Shown: positions 16,853-25,892 of the stretch, in pieces | Numbering within the stretch: position 1 is the first letter of the stretch | Layout of the letters: every line of letters starts with the position of its first letter | NCBI RefSeq assembly: GCF_014204895.1 | Contig: NZ_JACHMF010000001.1 | Coordinates: 2,604,001-2,668,000, forward strand | Reading direction: 5' to 3' | DNA length: 64,000 nt | Source of the DNA: Paractinoplanes abujensis | GTDB lineage: Bacteria > Actinomycetota > Actinomycetes > Mycobacteriales > Micromonosporaceae | The notes under the pieces: model-generated | The model's input: the letters and a program-made list of their open reading frames with translations, nothing else | Told to the model about the DNA's origin: nothing | Database searches by the model: none | Made by a program: the position numbers and the translations under genes

Positions 16853-18362
16853 CTTCGTCGGCGCCGTCGACCAGGGCACGACCAGCACCCGTTTCATGAT
16901 CTTCGATCACGGCGGCAACGAGGTGGCCCGCCACCAGCTCGAACACGAGCAGATCCTGCCGCAGGCGGGCTGGGTCGAGCACAATCCGGCCGAGATCTGG
17001 GAGCGGACGGTCACGGTCATCCGCACGGCGATGCAGAAGGCCAACCTGGGCGCGACCGACCTGGCCGCGCTGGGCGTGACCAATCAGCGCGAGACCGCGG
17101 TGGTATGGGACCGCACGAGCGGCCGGCCGTACTACAACGCGATCGTCTGGCAGGACACGCGCACCGACCGGATCGCCTCGGCGCTCGATCGGGACGGCCG
17201 CGGCGACGTGATCCGCCGCAAGGCCGGCCTGCCGCCCGCCACGTACTTCAGCGGCGGCAAGATCCAGTGGATTCTGGAGAACGTCGATGGGGTCCGGGAG
17301 GCGGCCGAGCGCGGCGACGCGATCTTCGGCAACACCGACAGCTGGGTGCTGTGGAACATGACCGGCGGCGTCGACGGCGGCAAACACCTGACCGACGTGA
17401 CCAACGCCAGCCGCACGATGCTGATGAACCTGGAGACGCTCGACTGGGACGACGAGCTGCTCGGTTTCTTCAACATCCCGCGCTCGATGCTGCCCGAGAT
17501 CCGTCCGTCGTCCGACCCCAACACGTACGGGGTGGCGCGGTGGCCCGGTTCGCTCGGCGGCGAGGTGCCGCTCACCGGTGACCTCGGAGACCAGCAGGCG
17601 GCCACGGTCGGGCAGGTGTGCTTCTCGCCCGGCGAGGCCAAGAACACGTACGGCACTGGAAACTTCATGCTCCTCAACACGGGCAACGAGCTCGTACGCA
17701 GCGAGAACGGCCTGCTCACGACGGTTTGCTACAAGTTCGGCGACGCCGCGCCGGTCTACGCACTGGAGGGTTCGATCGCGGTCACCGGGTCGGCCGTGCA
17801 GTGGTTGCGCGACCAGTTGCACATCATCAAGGACGCGGCCGAAAGTGAGCGTTTGGCGTCCGAGGTGCAGGACAACGGCGGCGTCTTCTTCGTGCCCGCC
17901 TTCTCCGGCCTGTTCGCGCCTTACTGGCGTTCGGATGCGCGCGGGGCGATCGTCGGGCTGTCCCGCTTCAACACGAGCGCACACATCGCACGGGCCACGC
18001 TCGAGTCCATCTGCTATCAGAGCCGCGACGTCGTCGACGCCATGGCCCAGGACTCCGGCGTGACGCTCGACGTGCTCAAGGTGGACGGCGGCATCACGGC
18101 CAACAACCTGGCCATGCAGATCCAGGCCGACGTGCTCGGGGTGCCGGTCAGCCGGCCGGTCGTGGCCGAGACCACCGCGCTCGGCGCCGCGTACGCGGCC
18201 GGGCTGGCCGTCGGGTTCTGGAAGAACACCGACGAACTGCGCGAGAACTGGAACGAGTCGCAGCGCTGGCAGCCGCAGTGGTCCGAGGAGCAGCGCGCCG
18301 AGGGCTACGGTAAGTGGAAGAAAGCCGTCGAACGGACGCTGGACTGGGTGGACGTGGACTGA
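16845..18362 (+). CDS. glpK: Glycerol kinase, copy 2 (operon copy)
   Basis: This 505-residue FGGY kinase makes glycerol 3-phosphate from the glycerol admitted by GlpF. Signatures: [45 protein letters not shown] (catalytic Asp), [14 protein letters not shown] and [14 protein letters not shown]. It differs from copy 1 by a longer segment around residues 220-245 ([26 protein letters not shown]). It overlaps glpF and is followed 3 bp later by glpD, so the three genes form one catabolic operon. Confidence 0.95.
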   Translation: MADFVGAVDQGTTSTRFMIFDHGGNEVARHQLEHEQILPQAGWVEHNPAEIWERTVTVIRTAMQKANLGATDLAALGVTNQRETAVVWDRTSGRPYYNAIVWQDTRTDRIASALDRDGRGDVIRRKAGLPPATYFSGGKIQWILENVDGVREAAERGDAIFGNTDSWVLWNMTGGVDGGKHLTDVTNASRTMLMNLETLDWDDELLGFFNIPRSMLPEIRPSSDPNTYGVARWPGSLGGEVPLTGDLGDQQAATVGQVCFSPGEAKNTYGTGNFMLLNTGNELVRSENGLLTTVCYKFGDAAPVYALEGSIAVTGSAVQWLRDQLHIIKDAAESERLASEVQDNGGVFFVPAFSGLFAPYWRSDARGAIVGLSRFNTSAHIARATLESICYQSRDVVDAMAQDSGVTLDVLKVDGGITANNLAMQIQADVLGVPVSRPVVAETTALGAAYAAGLAVGFWKNTDELRENWNESQRWQPQWSEEQRAEGYGKWKKAVERTLDWVDVD

Positions 18363-18365
18363 GAC

Positions 18366-20063
18366 ATGACTGTCGCTCTCTCCCCGCAGTATCGGGCCTC
18401 GGCCCTGGCCGCGCTGGCCGGCGCCGAGCTCGACGTCCTGGTGGTGGGCGGTGGAGTGGTCGGCTCCGGGGCGGCGCTGGACGCCGTCACCCGGGGCCTG
18501 TCCACCGGCCTGGTCGAGGCGCGCGACCTCGCGTCGGGCACGTCGAGCCGTTCGAGCAAACTGCTGCACGGCGGCCTGCGCTACCTCGAGATGCTCGACT
18601 TCGGCCTGGTGCGGGAGGCGCTGCACGAACGCGACCTGAGCCTGTCGCGTCTGGCCCCGCACCTGGCGCGGCCCGTGAAGTTCCTCTATCCGCTCAAGCA
18701 CCGCGCCTGGGAACGCGCATACACGGCCACCGGCATCACGCTCTACGACACGTTGGCGCTGGGCGGCGGCATGCCGCGGCACCGGCATCTGACTCGCACC
18801 GGCGCTCTACGAGTGTGTCCGGCGTTGCGCAAGGATGCTCTGGTCGGTGCGTTGCAGTACTACGACGCGCAAGTGGACGACGCCCGGCACACCATGTTCC
18901 TGGCCCGCACGGCGGCGGCTTACGGGGCGCACGTCGCCTCGCGCACCGAAGTTGTCGGTTTCCTGCGCGAAGGTGAGCGCGTCACCGGCGTACGGGTGAA
19001 AGACCTGGAATTCGACCGTACGTTCGAGGTGCGCGCGCAGCAGGTGATCAATGCGACCGGCGTGTGGACGGACGACACGCAGGCGCTGGTCGGCGAGCGC
19101 GGTCAGTTCCACGTACGCGCGTCGAAGGGCATCCACCTGGTCGTGCCGCGCGACCGCATCCAGTCGTCGACCGGGCTCATCCTGCGCACCGAGAAGAGCG
19201 TGCTGTTCGTGATCCCGTGGGGGCGGCACTGGATCGTCGGGACGACCGACACCGATTGGTCGCTCGACAAGGCGCATCCGGCGGCGTCCAGCACGGACAT
19301 CGACTATCTGCTCGAACATGTCAACTCCGTGCTCTCGACGCCGCTTTCGCGCACCGACGTGCAAGGTGTGTACGCCGGGTTGCGTCCGTTGTTGTCCGGC
19401 GAGTCGGAGGCGACGTCCCAGTTGTCGCGTGAGCACATGGTGGGCAGCCCGGTGCCGGGGCTGGTCGTGGTGGCCGGCGGCAAGTACACGACGTACCGGG
19501 TGATGGCCAAGGACGCGGTGGACGCGTGCGTGCACGGTCTCGGCCGTTCGGTGCCGCCGTCGTGCACGGACAGGGTGCCGCTGCTGGGGGCCGACGGCTA
19601 TCCCGCGCTGTGGAATCAGCGGAGAGTGCTCGCTTCCCGTTCGGGGCTGCACGTTGCGCGCGTCGAGCACTTGCTCGGACGGTACGGATCGCTTGTGCAC
19701 GAGGTGCTCGGACTGATCGAGGCGGACAAGTCGCTGGGGCAGGCACTCACCGGAGCCGACGACTACCTGCGGGCGGAGGTCGTCTACGCCGCCGGGCACG
19801 AAGGTGCGCGCCACCTGGAGGACGTCCTGACCCGGCGTACGCGGATCTCGATCGAGACGTTCGACCGGGGCACGGAATGTGCGCAGGAAACGGCCGATCT
19901 GATGGCCGGGGTGCTCGGATGGACAGCCGAGCAGACCGCGCGGGAGGTGGAGAACTACCGCGTACGGGTGGAGGCCGAACGTGGATCGCAGGAGCAGCCC
20001 GACGACGAGACCGCCGACGCCACCCGGCTCGGCGCGCCCGACGTAGTACCCGTGTCGGACTGA
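18366..20063 (+). CDS. glpD: Aerobic glycerol-3-phosphate dehydrogenase
   Basis: This 565-residue FAD enzyme oxidises glycerol 3-phosphate to dihydroxyacetone phosphate at the membrane and passes electrons to quinone. The N-terminal dinucleotide motif is VLVVGGGVVGSGAALDAVTRG, then the family signature SSRSSKLLHGGLRYLE, and PWGRHWIVGTTDTDW in the middle. The C-terminal DAO_C-type domain covers about residues 400-530 (EHLLGRYGSLVHEVL and RRTRISIETFDRGTECAQETADLMAG). It completes the glycerol operon. Confidence 0.95.
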   Translation: MTVALSPQYRASALAALAGAELDVLVVGGGVVGSGAALDAVTRGLSTGLVEARDLASGTSSRSSKLLHGGLRYLEMLDFGLVREALHERDLSLSRLAPHLARPVKFLYPLKHRAWERAYTATGITLYDTLALGGGMPRHRHLTRTGALRVCPALRKDALVGALQYYDAQVDDARHTMFLARTAAAYGAHVASRTEVVGFLREGERVTGVRVKDLEFDRTFEVRAQQVINATGVWTDDTQALVGERGQFHVRASKGIHLVVPRDRIQSSTGLILRTEKSVLFVIPWGRHWIVGTTDTDWSLDKAHPAASSTDIDYLLEHVNSVLSTPLSRTDVQGVYAGLRPLLSGESEATSQLSREHMVGSPVPGLVVVAGGKYTTYRVMAKDAVDACVHGLGRSVPPSCTDRVPLLGADGYPALWNQRRVLASRSGLHVARVEHLLGRYGSLVHEVLGLIEADKSLGQALTGADDYLRAEVVYAAGHEGARHLEDVLTRRTRISIETFDRGTECAQETADLMAGVLGWTAEQTAREVENYRVRVEAERGSQEQPDDETADATRLGAPDVVPVSD

Positions 20064-20096
20064 CGACCGGCCATTGGGGCCGCAGGCCGTTTAGGC

Positions 20097-20240
20097 CAGC
20101 CGGCCGTCTGGGGCCGGGGGCGGCAGGCCGTTGCGGGCCGGAGGCGCCAGGCCGTTGCGGGCCGGGGCCGCCAGGCCGTTGCGGGCCAAGGGCGCTAGGC
20201 CGTTGCGGGCCGGGGGCGGCAGGCCGTTTGGGGCGGCGGG
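20097..20240. repeat. 24-bp tandem repeat, six units, downstream of glpD
   Basis: Units start at 20097, 20121, 20145, 20169, 20193 and 20217. The shared core is AGGCCGTTGCGGGCCGGGG, with GGCC halves that could form small hairpins. A more diverged copy may precede at about 20073. The period is a multiple of three, but no start, ribosome binding site or homology supports translation. The array lies between glpD and the convergent LLM gene. Confidence 0.8.
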
Positions 20241-20410
20241 ACCTGTCCTGTCGCCCGGCCAACCGTTTCGCCGGTCTCGCCACCGCCTCCCCGGCACTGG
20301 CCGCCACCGTTGCGGGCAACACCGGCACCCGCTCAGCGGCCCCGCCCGCACCCGCGCCTGACCGCCGCGCAGCCGGCGCCGAACCGGGGCGCCGGCGATG
20401 ACCGGGAGCG
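20241..20410. other. Remainder of the glpD-LLM gap: no gene seen
   Basis: After the 24-bp repeat this GC-rich stretch shows only overlapping low-complexity frames on both strands. I see no terminator with a T-tract and no promoter. Confidence 0.4.
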
Positions 20411-21256
20411 TCAGCCGCGCTCGCTCTTGACCAAGTCGCGTACCGCCGGCGCGACCTCGGCCGCAAGGCGTTCGGCGGTGGCGGCGTCGTCCGAGGCCAC
20501 GATGAAGCCGCTGATTCCGTAGGTCAGGGCCAGGTCGGCCAACTGCTCGACCCCCGCGTCCTGCGGGCCCAGGTTGAGCAGCCGCCGCACGCTCGAAGGG
20601 GCCCGGCCGGCTTCGGCCGCGGCCTCGTCGATGCGGGCGTTCATGCCGGTCAGGGAGGCGGCCCCGTCCGGCAGGTACGACAGCGAGGGCAGCCAGCCGT
20701 CACCCAGGCGGCCGGTCAATGCGAGCATCTTCGGCTTGTAGGCGCCGATCCAGATCCCGATGTCGTGCGCCGGCGCGGGCCCCCGCTTGGCCCCGCTGAC
20801 CTGGTAGTACCTGCCCTTGTGGTCGACCCGTTCGCGGGTGCCGGTGTTCCACAGGTCGCGGATGATCGCAATAGCCTCGCCCAGCGCCTCGATACCCTGC
20901 CCGGGGGTCAGCCGCCGGCCACCCATCGCGGCGACGCCGTCGGGGAAGGCGCCCGCGCCGAGGCCCAGCTCGATCCGGCCGCCGCTGAGGACGTCGAGCG
21001 ACGCGGCGGCCCGGGCCAGCACGGCCGGCGGGCGCAGGGGCAGATTGAGCACGTTGCCGCTGATCCGGATCCGGGACGTGCGGGCGGCCACGTAAGACAT
21101 CAGCGTCCACGTGTCGAGGAAAGCCGGCTGGTAGGGATGATCCTGGAACGTCACCAGGTCGAGGCCCGCCCGGTCGGCCGCGACGGCCAGGTCGACGGCC
21201 CCCGCGTTGGGCGTGACGAAGGTGCCGAAGAGCAGATCGTGCCCGTAGTGGGTCAT
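20411..21256 (-). CDS. LLM-class flavin/F420-dependent oxidoreductase
   Basis: This 281-residue luciferase-like monooxygenase-fold protein shows the barrel signatures DLLFGTFVTPNAGAVDLAVAADRAGLDLVTFQDHPYQP and RISGNVLNLPLRPPAVLARAAASLDVLSGGRIELGLGAGAF. In actinobacteria many members use F420 rather than FMN; that is the likely cofactor. It overlaps the preceding flavin oxidase by an ATGA junction, so the two are translationally coupled and probably act on related substrates. The product is unknown. Confidence 0.82.
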   Translation of the reverse strand: MTHYGHDLLFGTFVTPNAGAVDLAVAADRAGLDLVTFQDHPYQPAFLDTWTLMSYVAARTSRIRISGNVLNLPLRPPAVLARAAASLDVLSGGRIELGLGAGAFPDGVAAMGGRRLTPGQGIEALGEAIAIIRDLWNTGTRERVDHKGRYYQVSGAKRGPAPAHDIGIWIGAYKPKMLALTGRLGDGWLPSLSYLPDGAASLTGMNARIDEAAAEAGRAPSSVRRLLNLGPQDAGVEQLADLALTYGISGFIVASDDAATAERLAAEVAPAVRDLVKSERG

Positions 21257-22836
21257 GACGCCTCCAAGGAGATGGCGAAGTTGTCGCGGAACAGCTCGGC
21301 CGGGTCGTAGCGGCGCTTGAGCTCGCGCAGCCGGCTGAGGGTCTCGGGCGGGAACGCGTCGAGCAGGCGCTCGGGTCGCCGGTCGGTCTCGAAACTCAGG
21401 TAGAGCCCGTCGAAGTGCTTGGCCATGAACAAGTCCCAGGCGGCGTCGAGACCTTGCCGGTCCATGCCGATCGCCGTCACCGAGAACTCCGGCGTGCGGT
21501 GCGCGAAGGCGGTCGCTTCGGACGGGGTGTCGGTGATCGCTCCGCCCATGTGCCGCAGCTGGAAGAAGAACGTCTGACCGGACCGCAGCAGCTGCACGGC
21601 GTCGCGCGCGAACTCCTCGGTGAGCTCGGGCAGGAACCCGGAGCGTGCAATGGGCTCGCCGCGGCCGTGGTGACCTTCGGCCCCGACGTCGGCCGCCTGG
21701 GCCATCACGTCGGCGTAGCGGGCCACGACCACCTGCTGCTGAGCGAGCAGGGCGGTGGTGGCGAACGGGGTGAGCCGCTCGATGATCGTGTCGGGGTCGC
21801 CGGAGTCGACCATCCCGTACATCTGGATCACGGACTGACCCTGGCGGGGCTGACCGGTGAGCCAGAAGACAGTGGTGTCACGGGGCGCCTCGCGAGCCGC
21901 TTCGCCGTACTGCCGCAGCGACTCGGCGAGGTCCTGGGTGACCAGGGCCAGCTGGGCCCAGCCGACCTCGGTGACCTCCTCCGCCTCGAACTCGAACGCG
22001 GTCGCGACCCCGAAATTGGCGCCGGCCCCGCGTACGGCCCAGAAAAGGTCTTGATTTTCCTCGGCGCTCGCCCGCACCAGGCTGCCGTCGGCCAGCACGA
22101 GCTCGACGGCGCGCAGGCGGTCGATGGTCAGGCCCTGCTCGCGGGAGAGGAAGCCGATGCCGCCCGCGGTGGCCAGCCCGCCCACGCCGACCCCGCCGTA
22201 GTCGCCCGAGCCGAGCGCCAGGTCGTACTGGTCGAGGAACGCGCCGACCTGCTTCCAGGTGGCGCCCGGCCCGACCCGCACGTGGCCGTGGCCGTGGCCG
22301 AGCATCTCGATGCTGTTCATGGCGCCGACGTCGATGATCAGCCCGCCGTTGTTGGTGGAGCGCCCGCTGATGCCGTGACCGCCGCTGCGCAGACCGAGGG
22401 TCAGCTCGGGGTGCCGTCGGGCGAAGGCCAGGGCGTCGGCCACCTCGCCCGGCGTGCGCGGGCGCAGGATCAGGGCCGGCCGGCCGCCGCGCATGTAGGT
22501 CGAGCTGCGGCCGCGGTAGCCGGGATCGCCCGGTTCGAGCTTGGCCACCGACGCGGGCAGGTCGTCGAACCGGCTCGCCGGCCCGGGTGGGGCCACGCGC
22601 GGGCCGGCCAGGGCGGCCAGCGTGTCGAGGGCCTTGTCGGCCATCTCCTCGGACACGGCCGCCGGGGCCGCGGGCAGGGTGATCCGTACCTTTTCGTTAC
22701 GGGCGGCCAGCCAGACGGCCGCCGTCCAGGGGTCGAGCCCGCCCTCGTGATCCTCCAGGACCACCGCGCTGTCCGGATGGGTGGCCGACTCCGCGAACGT
22801 CGCGGGGTCCAGCGCGATCTTCTGTTCCGTGATCAA
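21253..22836 (-). CDS. Berberine-bridge-type FAD-linked oxidase
   Basis: About 527 residues. TTG at 22836 is chosen as start because GGAGGA lies 4-5 nt upstream and longer frames have no homology. After an unusual N-terminal segment of about 110 residues, the FAD-binding PCMH domain reads YMRGGRPALILRPRTPGEVADALAFARRHPELTLGLRSGGHGISG, with the His commonly linked to FAD. The C-terminal BBE motif is KRRYDPAELFRDNFAI. Members oxidise alcohols or close rings in secondary metabolism. It is operonic with the LLM enzyme and divergent from MarR, which probably regulates it. Confidence 0.85.
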   Translation of the reverse strand: MITEQKIALDPATFAESATHPDSAVVLEDHEGGLDPWTAAVWLAARNEKVRITLPAAPAAVSEEMADKALDTLAALAGPRVAPPGPASRFDDLPASVAKLEPGDPGYRGRSSTYMRGGRPALILRPRTPGEVADALAFARRHPELTLGLRSGGHGISGRSTNNGGLIIDVGAMNSIEMLGHGHGHVRVGPGATWKQVGAFLDQYDLALGSGDYGGVGVGGLATAGGIGFLSREQGLTIDRLRAVELVLADGSLVRASAEENQDLFWAVRGAGANFGVATAFEFEAEEVTEVGWAQLALVTQDLAESLRQYGEAAREAPRDTTVFWLTGQPRQGQSVIQMYGMVDSGDPDTIIERLTPFATTALLAQQQVVVARYADVMAQAADVGAEGHHGRGEPIARSGFLPELTEEFARDAVQLLRSGQTFFFQLRHMGGAITDTPSEATAFAHRTPEFSVTAIGMDRQGLDAAWDLFMAKHFDGLYLSFETDRRPERLLDAFPPETLSRLRELKRRYDPAELFRDNFAISLEAS

Positions 22837-22854
22837 CGAATCCTCCGCAGATAC

Positions 22855-22905
22855 GATCGTCGTCTGACTAGATAGTATTCTGGCACGACGATCTGTCCAA
22901 CAGAT
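22855..22905. promoter_or_regulatory. Divergent operator region between the flavin oxidase and MarR
   Basis: Two inverted repeats overlap here. GATCGTCGT (22855-22863) is mirrored by ACGACGATC (22885-22893). ATCTGT-cca-ACAGAT (22891-22905) is a compact perfect palindrome 11 bp before the marR start. The compact site has the size expected for a MarR dimer. Confidence 0.55.
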
Positions 22906-22916
22906 AGGATGGCGCG

Positions 22917-23387
22917 GTGAGCAACACGACAGCGGACTTCGGAGCGGCCCTCGGCCTCCTGCTGCGGTCGTACGCGGAAGTGGTCGGCCCGAAACTGAAG
23001 GACTTCCCGCAGGGTGAGCGCGGCTATCAGACCCTGTGCGAGGTCGTGCAAGGCACGCCGCCCAGCCAGGCCGTGCTCGCGGCCAAGCTCGGCATCGACC
23101 GCACCATGATGACGTATCTGATCGACGATCTGGTCGAAGCGGGCCTGGTCGAGCGTCAGCCGAATCCCGCCGACCGCCGCCAGCGGCAGATCGTCGCCAC
23201 CGACCGGGGCCGGGACGCCGTGGCCGCGCTGTGCGGACAGGTCGCCGAGGCCGAGCAGACAGCGCTCGGCACCCTCGACGAACAGGAACGCGCACTCTTC
23301 CGCCGCTTGCTTGACAAGGCGGCCGGAATCGGCCCGATGCACACCGCCGAAGCGTGCGCGATTGTCACGGACGCCCTGCAGAAATAG
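22917..23387 (+). CDS. MarR-family transcriptional regulator
   Basis: This 156-residue winged-helix protein has the MarR core: GYQTLCEVVQGTPPSQAVLAAKLGIDRTMMTYLIDDLVEAGLVERQPNPADRRQRQIVATDRGRDAV. It uses GTG as start, with AGGA upstream. It diverges from the flavin oxidase/LLM operon by 80 bp, and palindromes fill that gap. The likely role is repression of both directions, relieved by a small aromatic or drug-like ligand. Confidence 0.9.
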   Translation: MSNTTADFGAALGLLLRSYAEVVGPKLKDFPQGERGYQTLCEVVQGTPPSQAVLAAKLGIDRTMMTYLIDDLVEAGLVERQPNPADRRQRQIVATDRGRDAVAALCGQVAEAEQTALGTLDEQERALFRRLLDKAAGIGPMHTAEACAIVTDALQK

Positions 23388-23491
23388 ACCGCGCTCGGTG
23401 ACGGGGGCCACAGTTCCCTCCGAATTTGCCACCTACCTGTCCGGCTTGCGCGTCCCTGATAGGGATGTGCACGGACAGCAAAGGTGGGCGC

Positions 23492-24316
23492 ATGGGACTG
23501 AGCAGGGCATATCGCACAGCGACGATGGCAGTGTTGCTGTCGGTGACGGCTGCTTGCGGCAATCGCATCTCGCCGGTGCCCCAAGCATCCTCGGCCCCGC
23601 CGCCGTCCGCTTCCGCCTCCCCCACGGTCGAATCGGCGCCGCTCGCCGCCGACCCCCGCGCCGCGCTGCCCGCGAACCTGCGGGCCCGCATGCCACGCTT
23701 CGCGCCGCCACCGCCCGCGACCAAGGTGACGTTGCCGGCCAACGGCACCGCCGGGTGGTTCAGCCGGATCCCGACCGACCAGAAGGTCGCCTTCATCACG
23801 ATCGACGACGGCTGGGAGAAGAACCCGCTCGCGGCCCGGCTGTTCCGGGCCGCGAATGTGCCGATCGCACTGTTCCTCGAGGTCAACGCGATCAGCGACA
23901 ACCCCGGACACTTCCGGGAACTGCAGGCGACGGGCGCGACCATCCAGAACCACACGATCAGCCACCCGGTGCTCAAGGGCCGGTCGTACGCGTTCCAGAA
24001 GCACGAGATCTGCGGGGGCGCCGACCAGCTGGGCCGGCTCTACGGCAAACGGCCCACCCTGTTCCGCCCGCCCGGCGGTGCGCACGACGCCACCACGCTG
24101 CGGGCGGCCCACGACTGCGGGATGAAGGCGGCGTTCTTCTGGAAGGAGACCACTCACAAGGGCAAGGTCCGCTTCCAGGAAGGCACGACCGTGCGGCCCG
24201 GCGACATCATCCTCATGCACTTCCGGCCGCGGTTCGTCGACGACTTCCTGGCCGTGCTCAACGCCATCCACAAGGCCGGGCTCACCCCGGCCCGGTTGGA
24301 GGACTACATCCCCTGA
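23492..24316 (+). CDS. Polysaccharide deacetylase (NodB) lipoprotein
   Basis: This 274-residue exported protein has a lipoprotein signal (RTATMAVLLSVTAAC, Cys22), a proline/serine-rich linker and a NodB carbohydrate-esterase-4 domain. The catalytic and metal residues are visible as TIDDGW (Asp105, Asp106) and NHTISHP (His154, His158), followed by LFRPPGGAHD. It should remove acyl groups from a cell-wall or extracellular glycan at the outer membrane face. The start at 23492 fits the AAGGTGG site; a start 22 codons earlier would spoil the signal peptide. Confidence 0.88.
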   Translation: MGLSRAYRTATMAVLLSVTAACGNRISPVPQASSAPPPSASASPTVESAPLAADPRAALPANLRARMPRFAPPPPATKVTLPANGTAGWFSRIPTDQKVAFITIDDGWEKNPLAARLFRAANVPIALFLEVNAISDNPGHFRELQATGATIQNHTISHPVLKGRSYAFQKHEICGGADQLGRLYGKRPTLFRPPGGAHDATTLRAAHDCGMKAAFFWKETTHKGKVRFQEGTTVRPGDIILMHFRPRFVDDFLAVLNAIHKAGLTPARLEDYIP

Positions 24317-24356
24317 CCGGTTTCGCCGCCCATGATCGCGGGCATCGGGCTTCGTC

Positions 24357-25889
24357 ATGGACACCGGGACCCTGATCGGCGGGCGCTACCGGCTGGGCGA
24401 GCGGCTCGGCCACGGCGGGATGTCGGTGGTCTGGCGCGCCTGCGACGAGGTGCTGGGCCGCGACGTGGCGGTGAAGCTGCTGGCCCCGGAGCTGGCGGCC
24501 GAGCCGGCGGTGCTGCGGCGGCTGCGCGACGAGGCACGCGCGGCGGCCGCCCTGCGGCACCCGGGGATCGTCGCGGTGCACGACTACGGGGGCAGTGACC
24601 CGGCGTACGTGGTGATGGAACTGGTCGAGGGGCGCTCCTTGGCCGCGTTGCTGAAGGACGGGGCCCTGCCCTGGCGGACTGCGGTGACGATCGGCGCGCA
24701 GGTGGCGGCGGCGCTGGCCGAGGCCCATGCGCGCGGGCTCGTGCACCGCGACGTCAAACCGGCCAACGTTATGGTCACCCCGGGCGGGGCGAAGCTGGTC
24801 GATTTCGGCATCTCGGCCACGGTGGGCGCGGCCGACGACCCGGCGGGCGAGATGCTGGGCACTCCGGCCTACCTGGCGCCGGAGCGGATCGCGGGCAGCC
24901 CGGTGCGGCCGGCCACCGATGTCTACGCGCTCGGGTTGCTGCTTCATCTGGCTCTCGCCGGCTCTCCTCCGTGGCGTGCGTCCACCGTGACCCAGATGCT
25001 CAAGGCTCATGTGTACGCGGAACCGGCCGCGCTGCCGCCGGTCATGGGGTTGCCGGCGGCGGTCGTCGATCTGGTGCGGTGCTGCCTGGCCAAGAAGCCC
25101 GGTGATCGCCCCAGCGCGGCCGAGGTCGCGGCGCTGCTGGGCGAGGTCGCGGGGCTGACCGCGGCGCCGCCGCTGGATGTCGCCGCCGTCGAGGGACGAG
25201 CGGGCCGGTCCCTGCGCCGCATCGGCTTGCCGACACGCGGCACGGGCCGGGCAGGATCGGCGCGCCTGCTTGAGGCCAGGCGTGGCCGGGTTGCTGTGGG
25301 TGCGTTGTCGGCGGCCGCTCTGGTGGGCGGTGGACTGGCCGTCTGGGCCGGTGCGGGCCCGGGTGACGGAGCCACGCGGGGCGCCGCGGCGGCCGCCGCT
25401 CCCCCGGTGGCCGGGGCCCGGCCGGTGGCCGACAAGGCGGCCGAGCCTCGAGCCTGCACCGTGCGCTACGCGTTGCGGGGCGCCGCGGGTGGCCGCGCCT
25501 CGGCCAAGGTCACGATCCATAATTCCGGTGAGGTCGCGGTGCCGGCGTGGAAGCTGTCGTTCGCGCTGCCCTCGGGCCAGAAGCTGATCAAGGGCTGGTC
25601 GGCGTCGTGGAAGCAGGACGGCCGGGCCGTGGTGGCCTCGGGCGGCCGGCTCCCCGCCGGGGCGAGTGCGGCGACCGGCTTCTCCACGTCCTACGGCGAC
25701 GTGGCCACGTTGCCCGTGAGCTTCCGCCTGAACGGTACGACCTGCCAGGCGCAGATGTCGGTGCAGGCGATGCCGGCCGCCCGGCCCGCCCCGCCCGCCG
25801 CGGGGAAGGCTCCCGAGCCCGCCGGCCCCAAGGCGAAGGACAAGCCCAAGAAGCACGACGACGAGGACGAGGACGACGAGGACGAATAG
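24357..25889 (+). CDS. Membrane Ser/Thr protein kinase with extracellular CBM2-like domain
   Basis: This 510-residue PknB-type kinase has the glycine loop LGHGGMSVVW, the VAVKLL lysine, VHRDVKPANVMV (catalytic Asp132), VDFGIS and GTPAYLAPERI. After a basic juxtamembrane stretch, one membrane segment lies around residues 310-330. Residues 365-465 outside resemble a family 2 carbohydrate-binding module: CTVRYAL, VTIHNSGEVAVPAWKLSFALPSGQ, GWSASW and FRLNGTTC, with a Cys at each end as in CBM2. The tail is strongly acidic (KKHDDEDEDDEDE). This replaces the PASTA repeats of PknB and suggests glycan sensing. It follows the deacetylase by 40 bp. Confidence 0.85.
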   Translation: MDTGTLIGGRYRLGERLGHGGMSVVWRACDEVLGRDVAVKLLAPELAAEPAVLRRLRDEARAAAALRHPGIVAVHDYGGSDPAYVVMELVEGRSLAALLKDGALPWRTAVTIGAQVAAALAEAHARGLVHRDVKPANVMVTPGGAKLVDFGISATVGAADDPAGEMLGTPAYLAPERIAGSPVRPATDVYALGLLLHLALAGSPPWRASTVTQMLKAHVYAEPAALPPVMGLPAAVVDLVRCCLAKKPGDRPSAAEVAALLGEVAGLTAAPPLDVAAVEGRAGRSLRRIGLPTRGTGRAGSARLLEARRGRVAVGALSAAALVGGGLAVWAGAGPGDGATRGAAAAAAPPVAGARPVADKAAEPRACTVRYALRGAAGGRASAKVTIHNSGEVAVPAWKLSFALPSGQKLIKGWSASWKQDGRAVVASGGRLPAGASAATGFSTSYGDVATLPVSFRLNGTTCQAQMSVQAMPAARPAPPAAGKAPEPAGPKAKDKPKKHDDEDEDDEDE

Positions 25890-25892
25890 GAA

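Noticed and set aside
16719..18788. 689-residue minus-strand frame across glpK2
   Set aside because: Shadow of glpK2 and glpD, both supported by clear motifs.
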